A stretch of 56,973 nt of DNA, from positions 1 to 56,973 of the forward strand of contig JABJKH010000074.1 in assembly GCA_018660465.1 (NCBI GenBank). The letters are read 5' to 3'. Below are positions 8,615-17,259 of this stretch, piece by piece (position 1 is the stretch's first letter; each line of letters begins with the position of its first letter). Under the pieces are notes generated by a model. The model was given only the letters and a program-made list of their open reading frames with translations, searched no databases and was not told where the DNA came from. A program made the translations under genes and the position numbers. Origin of the DNA: Rhodospirillaceae bacterium (lineage in GTDB: Bacteria; Pseudomonadota; Alphaproteobacteria; Rhodospirillales; JABJKH01).

Positions 8615-8642
8615 AATATAATCCTCCACGTTGAATATTCAA
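8615..8642 (-). promoter_or_regulatory. Candidate promoter of the cytochrome c-cupredoxin genes
   Basis: On the minus strand TTGAAT (8642-8637) and TATATT (8620-8615) are separated by 16 nt, upstream of the cytochrome c start at 8578. The -35 box is part of a small palindrome TTGAATATTCAA. That is not an FNR site, because the half-sites are 4 rather than 6 nt apart. Confidence 0.35.
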
Positions 8643-8676
8643 TTGATCGATGGTCACTATTTCTGACGAGCGTTTT

Positions 8677-9513
8677 TTAGTGCGACATAAAGATTGGAAC
8701 CGTGGTGTGTTCTAGGACATACCGGGTCGCACCACCAAGGATCATTTCGCGGAACCTTGAATGGCCATAAGCCCCCATGACAATCATGTCGAGGTCTGCA
8801 TGCTTAACGTGATCCAGCATAGCCTCACCGGGATCTTTGACACCGGTTACGCCTAGTACTTCAGCCGCTTCGATACCGTGATTACTAAGATATTCCCTCA
8901 GGCCTTTAAGTTTTTTATCGGCCTGCTCTTTGGTATCGCCAGCGCTGAATAAGTGGACCTCATCGGCACGCGCTAAAATATCGAGCGCATCGGATACGGC
9001 CCGGCCTGCTTCGCGGCTGCCATCCCAGGCGACCAGGACTTTTTTGCCAATGCTATCGCCAATACCAAGGTCGGGGATGACCAGAACCGGCCTGCCCGCC
9101 ATCATCACCAGGTTATCCGACAGTCGGTGATAATTACTAAGCGTATCCTCTTGCTGGGTTTGACCGACGATGATTAGGTCGGCATAGCGGCCTTTGCGTT
9201 CCAGTAACTGCGCCGTATCACCAACGGCGGTTTCCCAAACGGCCTTGTCTTCCATGCCGACTTTTTTGGCGGCAGATTTAAATATTTTTTTGGCCGCAGG
9301 GAATAGCTCTTGATCCAAGTTCTTGTTGTAAGACTCAACGACCTCCGGCGGAATTTGTGCAATTTCACCGCGGACGAAGGGAAGGGCAGGACGAACGCAG
9401 AGACCTGTCGTAGAAATTGCGTCTTCCGCCTTGGCGAATTCAAGGGCAGCGGCCACTTGAGCAGGGGCATTGCCCGCCGTTTCGACATGGACGAGGATGT
9501 TTTTCATCGACAT
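8677..9513 (-). CDS. Tandem-domain universal stress protein (UspA superfamily)
   Basis: 278 residues with two Usp domains in tandem (about 1-145 and 150-278). The second has the nucleotide-binding pattern GxxG-x9-GG in GAYGHSRFREMILGGAT; the first has VGQT in the matching place. Start ATG at 9513 is chosen because GGAG lies 6 nt upstream; the alternative start seven codons earlier is poorer. Such proteins are induced by stasis or oxygen limitation and bind ATP. Its upstream region holds a perfect FNR-like palindrome, so low-oxygen induction is a reasonable inference. Confidence 0.92.
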   Translation of the reverse strand: MSMKNILVHVETAGNAPAQVAAALEFAKAEDAISTTGLCVRPALPFVRGEIAQIPPEVVESYNKNLDQELFPAAKKIFKSAAKKVGMEDKAVWETAVGDTAQLLERKGRYADLIIVGQTQQEDTLSNYHRLSDNLVMMAGRPVLVIPDLGIGDSIGKKVLVAWDGSREAGRAVSDALDILARADEVHLFSAGDTKEQADKKLKGLREYLSNHGIEAAEVLGVTGVKDPGEAMLDHVKHADLDMIVMGAYGHSRFREMILGGATRYVLEHTTVPIFMSH

Positions 9514-9554
9514 GGTGTTCTCCTGATTTCCCAAATTTGTTCGTCTTCTGGATC

Positions 9555-9581
9555 AATCAGAGGAGCAAGCCTCCGCTGATT
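9555..9581. repeat. Inverted repeat in the uspA leader
   Basis: AATCAGAGGAG at 9555-9565 and the complementary CTCCGCTGATT ending at 9581 form an 11-bp stem with one mismatch. It falls between the predicted -10 box and the usp start codon, so it may fold in the 5' leader. Confidence 0.45.
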
Positions 9582-9585
9582 GCAG

Positions 9586-9631
9586 AATTATAGTGCCAGG
9601 AATTCAGATGTGTTGCCTTGACCCCGGTCAA
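9586..9631 (-). promoter_or_regulatory. FNR/FixK-like box and -10 element of the usp gene
   Basis: TTGACCCCGGTCAA at 9618-9631 is a perfect palindrome fitting the FNR/CRP-family pattern TTGA-N6-TCAA. On the minus strand a consensus TATAAT lies at 9591-9586. The box centre is about 45 nt before the expected transcription start, near the -41.5 position of class II FNR-activated promoters. No good -35 hexamer is seen, as expected for an activator-dependent promoter. Confidence 0.55.
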
Positions 9632-9647
9632 CAACAAGTCGGGGAAA

Positions 9648-9929
9648 TTATTTGGAGGATTTTGTGGATTTGGAAGAGTCTTTGCCGTCAATGCCTCGGC
9701 CGAGATCTCGATTAGCAGCAAACCAGACTGTGCAAATACGCACCCAGTTATCGACGCCGTCAGAGCGCTGCACGCTTAAATCTGGCACATGATTGCAAAA
9801 GAAAGACAACGGCACACCAGACTGCCCGCCCTGGAACCGGCCAGGATTTTGGTCGTTTACGCCCTGCGCCGCGACGGGTGTCGCGAAAAGTATGGCGACA
9901 AGAGTGGCAAATATGGCGGTTCTGATCAT
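9648..9929 (-). CDS. Small secreted protein of unknown function
   Basis: 93 residues with a clear signal peptide (residues 1-21, cleavage after VAA). The mature part begins QGVNDQNPGRFQGGQ, has two cysteines that could form a disulfide, and ends in a Ser/Lys-rich tail SSKSTKSSK. I do not recognise a family. Start is ATG at 9929 with only a weak ribosome-binding site. It stands alone between the ABC1 kinase gene and the usp promoter on the same strand as both. Confidence 0.55.
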   Translation of the reverse strand: MIRTAIFATLVAILFATPVAAQGVNDQNPGRFQGGQSGVPLSFFCNHVPDLSVQRSDGVDNWVRICTVWFAANRDLGRGIDGKDSSKSTKSSK

Positions 9930-10005
9930 GGGCTCAATTCCCGTTTTTAGCTCGATTTCAGACCCAGACTATCGCAAATTCCTCTACTAATTATTAAGCT
10001 TGGGG

Positions 10006-11562
10006 TCACTCCAGCCAAATATGATAATTCTTTGTTTCTCTGTTGAAGTTTAGAATTTCTTGTGGCTCAAGCCCGCGGGCGCGAACGTCGCTGAAGATTT
10101 TCTCTAGATCCCATTCAGGGGAGGCACGAAGGAACTCAATGACATCTGGTGGAATGAGGCTTTCAAGGTTCAGCGCGGCCTTTGCCGGCATGGTGAGGGC
10201 GACGATCTGGGTTCCATTCTCCCGGACTGTTACACAAAGTGACTTTGCTATGAGCAATGATGTCGAGACATAAGATGCGCGACTGGTGATGTCTGCCGAC
10301 ATCTTGGGAAGTTCTAGCGCCCGCGCTTCTTCAAACAGGCTATTGGGGAGTGTCGCTGCCAGTGTTCGTCCCCAGTCCAATCCACAGCGGATGGTTTCCT
10401 GCTGTTGTACGAAGCCTTGGAAGGCGCGTAACAGCAGAATTTGTGTCGGCTCGCCAGCCGCCCTAAACCACCATCGGTTTTCTCCAAGCAATTGCTCAAA
10501 CTGAGATTTTAAATTCCACTGTTGAACGAAGAAATTCCCATCCTTCTTGAATGGCTCGAATAGAATGTGCGCAAGCGGGGCCAAACTTCCAGAGATCGCG
10601 CACAACTTATCCGCATCAAAGCCAATCGCCGCGAATGCCTCCATCGGAGAAAGAGGGGTATCTTCACGGAGCGAGAGGATCGTTTTTAGCAGGGCGAGAC
10701 GTTTGGGTTTAGCCACTTCAATGGTACAGCCAAAATCGATCAGCACGACAGAGACATCACCTGCATCAGACTTTTGAAACATAAAGTTGCCGGCGTGTGG
10801 GTCACCGTGGACTTCGCCGATGAGGAACAAACTCTGCAACAAAGTGGAGAGTAAAATTCGCCCAGCGTTGTTGCGATCATTTGGCTCCCAATCCGCGACG
10901 TCCTCCAGTTTGACGCCCTCTTTCCATTCCTGCACCAGGACCCGAGCAGTGGTGAATTCAGAAAACACCTGCGGAATAATAAGCCCCGTTACGTTAAGCG
11001 TCTGCCGAAACTCTTCCTGGCGGCGGGCCTCGTTTCTGTAATCTAATTCTCGGTCCATATTTTCCCGGAGTGCCGTTTTATATCCGTCGAGGTCGAACCC
11101 CCACTTGCTGACAGGCCCCACCCCGGGCATCAATCCGAACAGTTTCATCTCAGCATCGACGGCATCTTTGATGGCGGGATACTGAACCTTGATCGCGACT
11201 ATGCGTCCGTCTTTAAGCTCCGCCTTATGCACTTGGCCGAGCGACGCAGCTGCGCTGGACTCTTCAATGTTAGCGAAGATATCCGTTGCCGGGCGACCAA
11301 GTTCTTCTTCGATAACGGGGATCATGTCTGAAAGCGGCAACGGCTCAACGCTGTCGGTTAATTCTGTCAGCGGATCATCACCACCTTGGGCCATCAACTG
11401 GCCGAACTTCATGGTGACCCCGCGGGCATCGGCGAACAAAGCCGTCAGTGCGCGCCGGGCTTTTAGGCGGTCGTTGTCTGTGTCGCTGCGTTTTAATTTT
11501 CGGGCGGCGACACCGATCTTGGCGACTTTGGCAATGCGTTTAAAGACGTTGAGGTAGGCCAT
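10006..11562 (-). CDS. ABC1/UbiB-family atypical kinase (AarF-like)
   Basis: 518 residues. Family hallmarks are visible in order: the KxGQ motif in MKFGQLMAQGG, the Ala-rich loop AAASLGQVHKAEL, the lysine strand IVAIKVQYP, the catalytic-loop equivalent GDPHAGNFMF and the metal-binding VLIDFGCTIE. ABC1 proteins (UbiB, COQ8) are ATPases supporting ubiquinone synthesis and lipid handling. This one lacks the long C-terminal membrane helices of typical UbiB, so it may be one of the soluble accessory ABC1 proteins. It starts 9 nt after the end of an uncharacterised gene on the same strand, so the two are likely translated from one message. Confidence 0.92.
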   Translation of the reverse strand: MAYLNVFKRIAKVAKIGVAARKLKRSDTDNDRLKARRALTALFADARGVTMKFGQLMAQGGDDPLTELTDSVEPLPLSDMIPVIEEELGRPATDIFANIEESSAAASLGQVHKAELKDGRIVAIKVQYPAIKDAVDAEMKLFGLMPGVGPVSKWGFDLDGYKTALRENMDRELDYRNEARRQEEFRQTLNVTGLIIPQVFSEFTTARVLVQEWKEGVKLEDVADWEPNDRNNAGRILLSTLLQSLFLIGEVHGDPHAGNFMFQKSDAGDVSVVLIDFGCTIEVAKPKRLALLKTILSLREDTPLSPMEAFAAIGFDADKLCAISGSLAPLAHILFEPFKKDGNFFVQQWNLKSQFEQLLGENRWWFRAAGEPTQILLLRAFQGFVQQQETIRCGLDWGRTLAATLPNSLFEEARALELPKMSADITSRASYVSTSLLIAKSLCVTVRENGTQIVALTMPAKAALNLESLIPPDVIEFLRASPEWDLEKIFSDVRARGLEPQEILNFNRETKNYHIWLE

Positions 11563-11571
11563 TATAAATCA

Positions 11572-12306
11572 TCACGTAGCAACCGTTTCGAAAACAGGGA
11601 AGTGGCTGTTTTCGACGAAGTGACGGCGGGGGCCGAAGTGATCGATATACACCGACGTCCAATGATCCCAGGGTCGGCCTTGTACCGACTGCCACTCCTT
11701 GTAAACCGCGCACAGGCGGCCGAATGCTACGGGGGCAGATGTCATCGCTGCACCATCACATTCAGTCTCCCAGAGCGGAGGTTTGACCCCTTGGAAGGGA
11801 TCAACGTAAATCCTAAGCTTAGAAAACGATCCAGCTTGGCCATTTTGTACAGGGGCCTCAAATACAAAGTCGAGCCGGTCGCGATAGCGCTTCTGGTGCT
11901 TTCGCCCAAAACTGAGGGTGACGCCTTCATGAATCTGATCACCGTCCACAATTTCATGAAAGAATAAGAATCCCATGAGCTGTTGACGAGAGTTCGGCGC
12001 ATCATCCAACAAGTCTTCGACGTAGGTCCGGGCGTCCTCCGGCATATCTGACGGTGCCAGGTCTTTAGCAAACGTAATCAGGTCTGTGTCTTGATTTAGG
12101 TCCAAGCGAAAGCTTTGAAAGGTTTTGACGCCATACTTATTCCAAGGCCGTGACCAACCAATCTTGCGGGCCTGACGATAGCTTTCGAACGCGTTCATCA
12201 ACAAACGCAGGACCGCCGGCGGGCGTGTCTTATTATTGAGCGCCAGCATCGCCGCCTGATAAGCCTCAGGGGATTTTATTTCAGACGGTGTGTCGATGCT
12301 ATTCAT
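11572..12306 (-). CDS. Uncharacterised protein paired with an ABC1 kinase
   Basis: 244 residues, not recognised. It appears soluble: no signal peptide or membrane helix. Charged helical N-terminal half (FESYRQARKIGW), a central acidic stretch (EDLLDDAPNSRQQ) followed by FLFFHEIVDGDQIHEG, and a C-terminal half rich in Trp and His ending HFVENSHFPVF. The HExxxxDGD segment could bind a metal, but this is a guess. The only functional hint is the 9-nt spacing to the downstream ABC1 kinase gene, which suggests a shared role in quinone or lipid metabolism. Confidence 0.7.
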   Translation of the reverse strand: MNSIDTPSEIKSPEAYQAAMLALNNKTRPPAVLRLLMNAFESYRQARKIGWSRPWNKYGVKTFQSFRLDLNQDTDLITFAKDLAPSDMPEDARTYVEDLLDDAPNSRQQLMGFLFFHEIVDGDQIHEGVTLSFGRKHQKRYRDRLDFVFEAPVQNGQAGSFSKLRIYVDPFQGVKPPLWETECDGAAMTSAPVAFGRLCAVYKEWQSVQGRPWDHWTSVYIDHFGPRRHFVENSHFPVFETVAT

Positions 12307-12399
12307 TAAGTGGGTCAGTATAAATTTAAATGGTCCGCTTACTTAACCAGAGATTTCAATTCCGGACAATCGACAAAAAATATTAGGGCTGCCCATCTT

Positions 12400-14661
12400 T
12401 TAACCACTCATTTTTCTTACATTTAATTCTTCTTCAATGGCATTGATATCGGAGGGCTCAACAACAGGCATCTGAATGGCAAAAGTAGACCCAACGCCTT
12501 CTTCAGACCTCACCGCTATATACAACCCGAGTAAGTCGGCGGTTCGTTTGGCAATGGAAAGACCTAGCCCCATTCCCTTTGTTCGGTCACGTTGTTCGTT
12601 TCCCACTTGGTAGAAGTCTTCAAAAATGTGATCGATTTTTTCTTTGGCTATACCGATGCCGCTGTCGGTGACCTGAATTCCAACGTGGTTCTTACGCAGA
12701 CGGACGCTGAATAGAATTTCGCCCTCATCCGTATAATGAATGGCGTTCCCTAAAAAATTACTTAATACCTGACTTAAGAGGGCCTCGTCGCTTCGTACTC
12801 TTAATTCCGCAGTCTTGGTTTTGAGAATAAGTCCCTTGGCTTTTGCCTGAGGCTCAAACTGGCCTGACAGTCGAGATATCAATTCTCCGACATCGAATTC
12901 AGAAATTTCAGGGTCCAGAGTTTGAGATTCCAATTTGGAAACATCCAACAACGAGTTGAATAATCCGCTTAATGCAGAAACCGAATCGTTCATGCGGGCA
13001 ACAAGAATTTGGATCGTTTGATTATTTTTAATCGGCGGTGTTGATAGCTTGTCCCCGAGCACTGATAAGAACATCCCCAACGCCTGAAGCGGTTGTCGAA
13101 CATCATGGCTGGCCGCTGCAAGAAATGTAGACTTGGCCCGGCTGGCCTCATCGGCAATAGCCTTTGCTTGGCGCAATTCGTCTTCCGTATTTTTTAGTTT
13201 CGTAACGTCCAGGATGCTTAGGACAGTTCCGCCGTCTGGGGTGAGACTTTCGGTCACCATGATCCACATGCCGTCATCCTTTTGGGTAACGAGAGGCTCT
13301 TTAAAATTACGGTGGAGGGCTATTCTCTCGGCGATATATTCTTCTTCTCGCCCCGCCGCCGCAGGGATGCGTTTGTTCTCAACCAGCCCCCGGATCAATT
13401 CCCCCCAAGTTACCCCCGCTTTTAAATCACTTCCCATGCTCCTGTGGTGTGCTGCATAGTGCTCATTGAAAGTTACAAGGCGGTCATCGGCATCGTAATA
13501 GGCAAATCCCTCATTCAGGCTTTCAATCGCGTTGGAAAGTCGTTCCTGACTTTGGCGCAACTCTTGCTCTGACGTTTTTAAGTCTGTGACATTGATACGA
13601 ACGACGGCGATACCACCATCGTGTGTCTTAAATTCATGAATTTGAAACGTTCTGCCGTCATCAAATTGTCTTTCCAACGGCCCCGTTGGATTTAGATGTT
13701 CTTTCATTCGGTTTTGGATGGATGCTTCGTCTCGCACGATACCATCCTGGCGCAGGCCGCGATCCGCACGGATCCGAAGAAACGCCTCAAATGTTATGCC
13801 GGGCTTTAGATAGTCACGGACATCATCCATGGCAGCCAAGTAATTTTCGTTACAAATTACCAGTTTGTCTTCTGCATCGTAGAGCGCAAAGCCGTCTTTA
13901 AAGCTGTTAACTGCATCCGCCAACCGTCGACGTTCTAAGTCGCCAATTTCTTCCGCCTTTTTGCGCATTTTTAGTTCAGCGTTTAGCTCTTCTGTGCGCT
14001 CCTCCACCCGACGTTCTAATTCATCGCGGGTCTGGCGCAGTTCCAACTCCACTTTTTTACGTTTGGATATATCGAGTCTCATGCTGCAAACAGCAGGTTC
14101 ACCATCCCAATCTATGATAAAGGATCGACGTTCTTCCCAAATTTCGGTTCCGTCTTTACGCAATCCTTTAACTTCGTAATCCGGTTCCAGATTCTCACCT
14201 ATGAGCCTACGCTTATGATTGTCGTGTCTATAATTTTGGTGGGTTAATGATTTTGTTGATGCCAGCGCCATGATCTCTTCTGCTGAATCATACCCGTACA
14301 TATCTGCCAACTTCTGGTTGGCATACAGAGGAACCCAATTCCGATGGGCAAGAATGCCGTGGTCAGCGCTGCTGATAAGGGTTTGGAACCGCTCTTCACT
14401 TTCACGAAGAGCTTTTTCTACACGCCTATGCTTCGTGAGGGTTGGCTGAGATATCAAAAAAGAAAGGAATAATCCGATCGCAACGAAGGCTGTAGCGGTA
14501 ATGATATATTCCCATTTCTCCCCATCAGATTCAATTGTGGCGTGTTTCTGACCAAACCATGAATAGACCGTCTCCTCAAAGCCGAATTCCCACAATATCG
14601 AAAGCAGAAACACGCTGAGCAAGGTCAGCCCGATCATCATATAGAGTCTTTGTTTCTCCAT
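12400..14661 (-). CDS. Membrane-anchored multi-PAS sensor histidine kinase without receiver domain
   Basis: 753 residues. Two N-terminal transmembrane helices (about 5-25 and 52-72) bracket a short periplasmic loop. Then come three PAS-type domains (about 85-205, 245-365 and 370-500), the second and third sharing an 'xxGFAxYDAxD' core, with a coiled coil near 205-240. HisKA has its phospho-accepting His in AAASHDVRQPLQAL, and the HATPase_c domain (about 620-735) has the N, G1 and G2 boxes (SNFLGNAIHYT, VTDSGIGIA, GMGLGLSIA). The SHDVRQPLQAL H-box is typical of a Pseudomonas NahK/ErcS'-type kinase group. No response regulator adjoins it. Its HisKA-HATPase region closely resembles the hybrid kinase at 41213-43885, suggesting duplication. 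Confidence 0.92.
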   Translation of the reverse strand: MEKQRLYMMIGLTLLSVFLLSILWEFGFEETVYSWFGQKHATIESDGEKWEYIITATAFVAIGLFLSFLISQPTLTKHRRVEKALRESEERFQTLISSADHGILAHRNWVPLYANQKLADMYGYDSAEEIMALASTKSLTHQNYRHDNHKRRLIGENLEPDYEVKGLRKDGTEIWEERRSFIIDWDGEPAVCSMRLDISKRKKVELELRQTRDELERRVEERTEELNAELKMRKKAEEIGDLERRRLADAVNSFKDGFALYDAEDKLVICNENYLAAMDDVRDYLKPGITFEAFLRIRADRGLRQDGIVRDEASIQNRMKEHLNPTGPLERQFDDGRTFQIHEFKTHDGGIAVVRINVTDLKTSEQELRQSQERLSNAIESLNEGFAYYDADDRLVTFNEHYAAHHRSMGSDLKAGVTWGELIRGLVENKRIPAAAGREEEYIAERIALHRNFKEPLVTQKDDGMWIMVTESLTPDGGTVLSILDVTKLKNTEDELRQAKAIADEASRAKSTFLAAASHDVRQPLQALGMFLSVLGDKLSTPPIKNNQTIQILVARMNDSVSALSGLFNSLLDVSKLESQTLDPEISEFDVGELISRLSGQFEPQAKAKGLILKTKTAELRVRSDEALLSQVLSNFLGNAIHYTDEGEILFSVRLRKNHVGIQVTDSGIGIAKEKIDHIFEDFYQVGNEQRDRTKGMGLGLSIAKRTADLLGLYIAVRSEEGVGSTFAIQMPVVEPSDINAIEEELNVRKMSG

Positions 14662-14886
14662 CGCGCATCTGGACCTGTTAAGAAAGCTTTGACTCTAAAA
14701 ATGAGAGCTATACTTAATTGAGGGCGAAGATTGTCAGGTTAGGGTAAGGTTTGCAATTAGGCTATTAGCCCATTACGCACCTATGCAATTTGGCTATATT
14801 CGTTTGAATTTATTGGCGTAGGCTATCGGCACTGGCGATCTATGCGGCTCATTCGCGTGCTAAACTTGGATACATAACACGACCAA

Positions 14887-14937
14887 CGAAACTCGTTGCG
14901 TGCTTGTTGGGCTAAAAGCTATTAAAAACGAGTTTCG
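14887..14937. repeat. Inverted repeat upstream of bioH-like gene
   Basis: CGAAACTCGTT at 14887-14897 is exactly complementary to AACGAGTTTCG at 14927-14937, 20 nt before the bioH-like start. It could fold as a leader stem-loop or act as an operator. It does not match the BioR box TTATCTATAA. The rest of the 296-nt gap 14662-14957 holds nothing else I can support. Confidence 0.45.
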
Positions 14938-14957
14938 ATTTCACTCGGTGCATTCGC

Positions 14958-15608
14958 ATGGCAGGTACAGATACCCCCACAATACTCCTGGTTCATGGCT
15001 GGGGATTTGACCGGCATTTTTTTGATCCGCTGGTGGACTGTCTGCAGCAGTTCAAGTGTGCCCCAGTGGACCTAGGCTTTACCGGTGATCCTGTCATGCC
15101 AGATGTCGAATTGAACGCGCCTGTACTGGCGGTTGGACATTCGATGGGGTTTATGTGGCTGCTCAAACATAAACCAGCTCCATGGCAGGGACTCGTCGGC
15201 ATCAATGCTTTTCCGCGTTTTACTGAGACCGAGGGGTATCATCCTGCCCAGCCCGTCCGAGTTCTAGAGTTAATGCAGGAGCAATATTTTAGGAAGCCAG
15301 ACCGAGTAACTGCTGATTTTATGAGTCGGTGTGGCAACGATAATCCGCTTAATAAATTTGACATCGACCGCATGGCTGAGAGCCTTACATGGCTTGCTGA
15401 TTGGGATGAACGGGATGCCCTGGCACTTGAGCGGACGCCCGTATTCGTTTTGGCGGGGAAGTCTGACCAGATCGTATCACCGGCGATGACCAAGGCCGGG
15501 TTTGAGGGGGTGGCGCCAATTCAGTGGCACGATGGCGGACACTTGTTGCCAATGGAAGACCCAGCGTGGTGCGCCGAACGGTTGTTGGCCATATGGGACG
15601 ACCTTTAA
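14958..15608 (+). CDS. bioH: BioH-like pimeloyl-[ACP] methyl ester carboxylesterase
   Basis: 216-residue alpha/beta hydrolase with oxyanion segment HGWGFDRHFF, nucleophile elbow GHSMG, acid in LAGKSDQIV and catalytic His in DGGHLLP. In biotin synthesis BioH removes the methyl group from pimeloyl-ACP ester to end chain building. It is slightly shorter than E. coli BioH. The functional call depends mostly on the next gene: the stop codon TAA overlaps the BioC start in TAATG, so the two are translationally coupled. The start ATG has no strong ribosome-binding site and an inverted repeat just upstream. Confidence 0.82.
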   Translation: MAGTDTPTILLVHGWGFDRHFFDPLVDCLQQFKCAPVDLGFTGDPVMPDVELNAPVLAVGHSMGFMWLLKHKPAPWQGLVGINAFPRFTETEGYHPAQPVRVLELMQEQYFRKPDRVTADFMSRCGNDNPLNKFDIDRMAESLTWLADWDERDALALERTPVFVLAGKSDQIVSPAMTKAGFEGVAPIQWHDGGHLLPMEDPAWCAERLLAIWDDL

Positions 15609-16381
15609 TGAGCCAGCGGAAAGATCGTATCAATCGTGCTTTCGGCGAGGCAGCTGACGGCTATGCTCAAACTGCCAAGCTGCAACGGGTTACGGCAGGG
15701 AACTTGGCGGATCGGATTGGCGCGTTCTCACTACCTGCTTCGCCGCGAATTTTGGAAATTGGCTGCGGCACAGGATTCCTGACCGACGTGCTGAGAGAAA
15801 CGCTTCCTGATGCTCACTGGATCGTGACAGATATTTCACTTGATATGCTGGCCGCCTGCCGCCGTGAATTGGGCGACCCCCCTGACATACAGTTTCGTCA
15901 GATGGACGGTGAAGCGCCAACCATGGACGGGCCGTTCGACCTCATTTGCGCCAACATGACATTTCAGTGGTTTGAAGATTTACCCGGCAGCATTGCTCGC
16001 TTGATGCATTTGTTAAGTCCGGGCGGGTATCTTGCTTACACGACCCTCGCCAAAGGCTCATTGGCTGAATGGCAGGACGCGCATCAGGCCAGTGGATTTG
16101 TTCAAGGGACGCCTGAATTTCCATCCTTTAAGACATTGAACGGATACTGGCCTGACGGGCTTGGTGATGGTCAGGTGGATGTTATTGAGACCCCGCGGAC
16201 CTACCCCAGCGCGCTCGCTTTTGCCCGCGTGATTAAAGGTATCGGTGCGGAGACGCCGGCAGCGAACCACCAACCCTTGTCAGCCGCGGCCCTCCGAAGG
16301 GTGCTACGGCGTTTGGATCAGGGTGATGAAGTTAGGATGACATACCAAGTGGCATATGCGAGCTATCGAAAAATTTCCTGA
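15608..16381 (+). CDS. bioC: Malonyl-[ACP] O-methyltransferase BioC
   Basis: 257 residues. It opens with RINRAFGEAADGYAQTAKLQ, typical of BioC, followed by the SAM-binding motif ILEIGCGTGFLTD and the later FDLICANMTFQWFEDL segment. BioC methylates malonyl-ACP so that fatty-acid synthase can build the pimeloyl chain of biotin. The start at 15608 shares its first base with the stop of the preceding bioH-like gene (TAATG), which strongly supports the pairing. No other bio gene is in the window. Confidence 0.9.
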   Translation: MSQRKDRINRAFGEAADGYAQTAKLQRVTAGNLADRIGAFSLPASPRILEIGCGTGFLTDVLRETLPDAHWIVTDISLDMLAACRRELGDPPDIQFRQMDGEAPTMDGPFDLICANMTFQWFEDLPGSIARLMHLLSPGGYLAYTTLAKGSLAEWQDAHQASGFVQGTPEFPSFKTLNGYWPDGLGDGQVDVIETPRTYPSALAFARVIKGIGAETPAANHQPLSAAALRRVLRRLDQGDEVRMTYQVAYASYRKIS

Positions 16382-16393
16382 AGGAAAAGAAAT

Positions 16394-17053
16394 ATGACAA
16401 CCAAAGAAATCATCTACGTCGGCGACCCCATGTGTTCTTGGTGCTGGGGATTCTCCCACGCGGTTGAGGAAATCTATACTCACTTCAACGACCAAGCCCC
16501 CCTGACCATCCGCTTGGGCGGACTGCATGCCTATGAAACTGACCCCATGTCTGATGACTACAAAGCAACGATCCGCCACCATTGGGAAGACGTTAACCGT
16601 GCCACAGGGGCACCGTTTGATTTTAGCTTCTTTGATCGGGAAGGGTTTGTGCTGGATACAGAACCCGCCTGCCGCGCCGTCGTCACCATGCGTTCCCTGC
16701 ACAAGGAAAAAACCCTGCCGTTCTATGAAGCCATCAGCCGCAGTTTCTATACCGAAAACAAAGACACGACAGATGTCGAAACGTTCAAGGTGTTGTGTGA
16801 AGAAGTCGGTGCGGACCCAGAGGAATTTGAAGCTAAATTTTCGTCTGACGACTACAAAGAACTCACCAAGCTCGACTTCATCTTTTGCCAGCGCACAGGC
16901 GCAACGGGCTTCCCATCGATGATGGTAAAGGAAGGTGAGACCTATGCGATGCTGACGGCGGGTTACCAGCCGTTTGAAAATCTAAAGCCGATCCTGGAAC
17001 GCTGGATCGAAGTTGGCCTTGCTGGATTTTCTCAAGACGCGGGTCACGCTTAA
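16394..17053 (+). CDS. DsbA-family FrnE-like thioredoxin-fold protein
   Basis: 219 residues, no signal peptide, so cytoplasmic. The redox-site motif CSWCW appears near residue 14 in GDPMCSWCWGF, matching the CxxC of FrnE-type DsbA-like proteins and 2-hydroxychromene-2-carboxylate isomerase relatives. The cis-proline loop GATGFPSMM is near residue 172. It follows bioC by 12 nt with AAGGAAAAG as ribosome-binding site and is probably in the same transcript, although a role in biotin synthesis is not expected. It could reduce or isomerise small-molecule or protein disulfides. Confidence 0.88.
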   Translation: MTTKEIIYVGDPMCSWCWGFSHAVEEIYTHFNDQAPLTIRLGGLHAYETDPMSDDYKATIRHHWEDVNRATGAPFDFSFFDREGFVLDTEPACRAVVTMRSLHKEKTLPFYEAISRSFYTENKDTTDVETFKVLCEEVGADPEEFEAKFSSDDYKELTKLDFIFCQRTGATGFPSMMVKEGETYAMLTAGYQPFENLKPILERWIEVGLAGFSQDAGHA

Positions 17054-17259
17054 GCAAATTCGGGGACAATTGCCTACGTCTTCCGCACGCCCTAAGCCAA
17101 AATCCTTAAAAAATTGGGCCCATTTTGTGGCCCAGAAATTAAGTAGCACCATCGTATGCTATTTGGTTTCATTATTATATGAAATTATTGTAATATAATA
17201 TCTTGGCGCGACCCTATATATCAAATCGCGTGAATTAGAATTTTGCCTAGGATTTTATT

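Noticed and set aside
8631-8642. TTGAATATTCAA as an FNR box for the cytochrome c gene
   Set aside because: Half-sites are separated by 4 nt, not 6. Kept only as part of a candidate -35.
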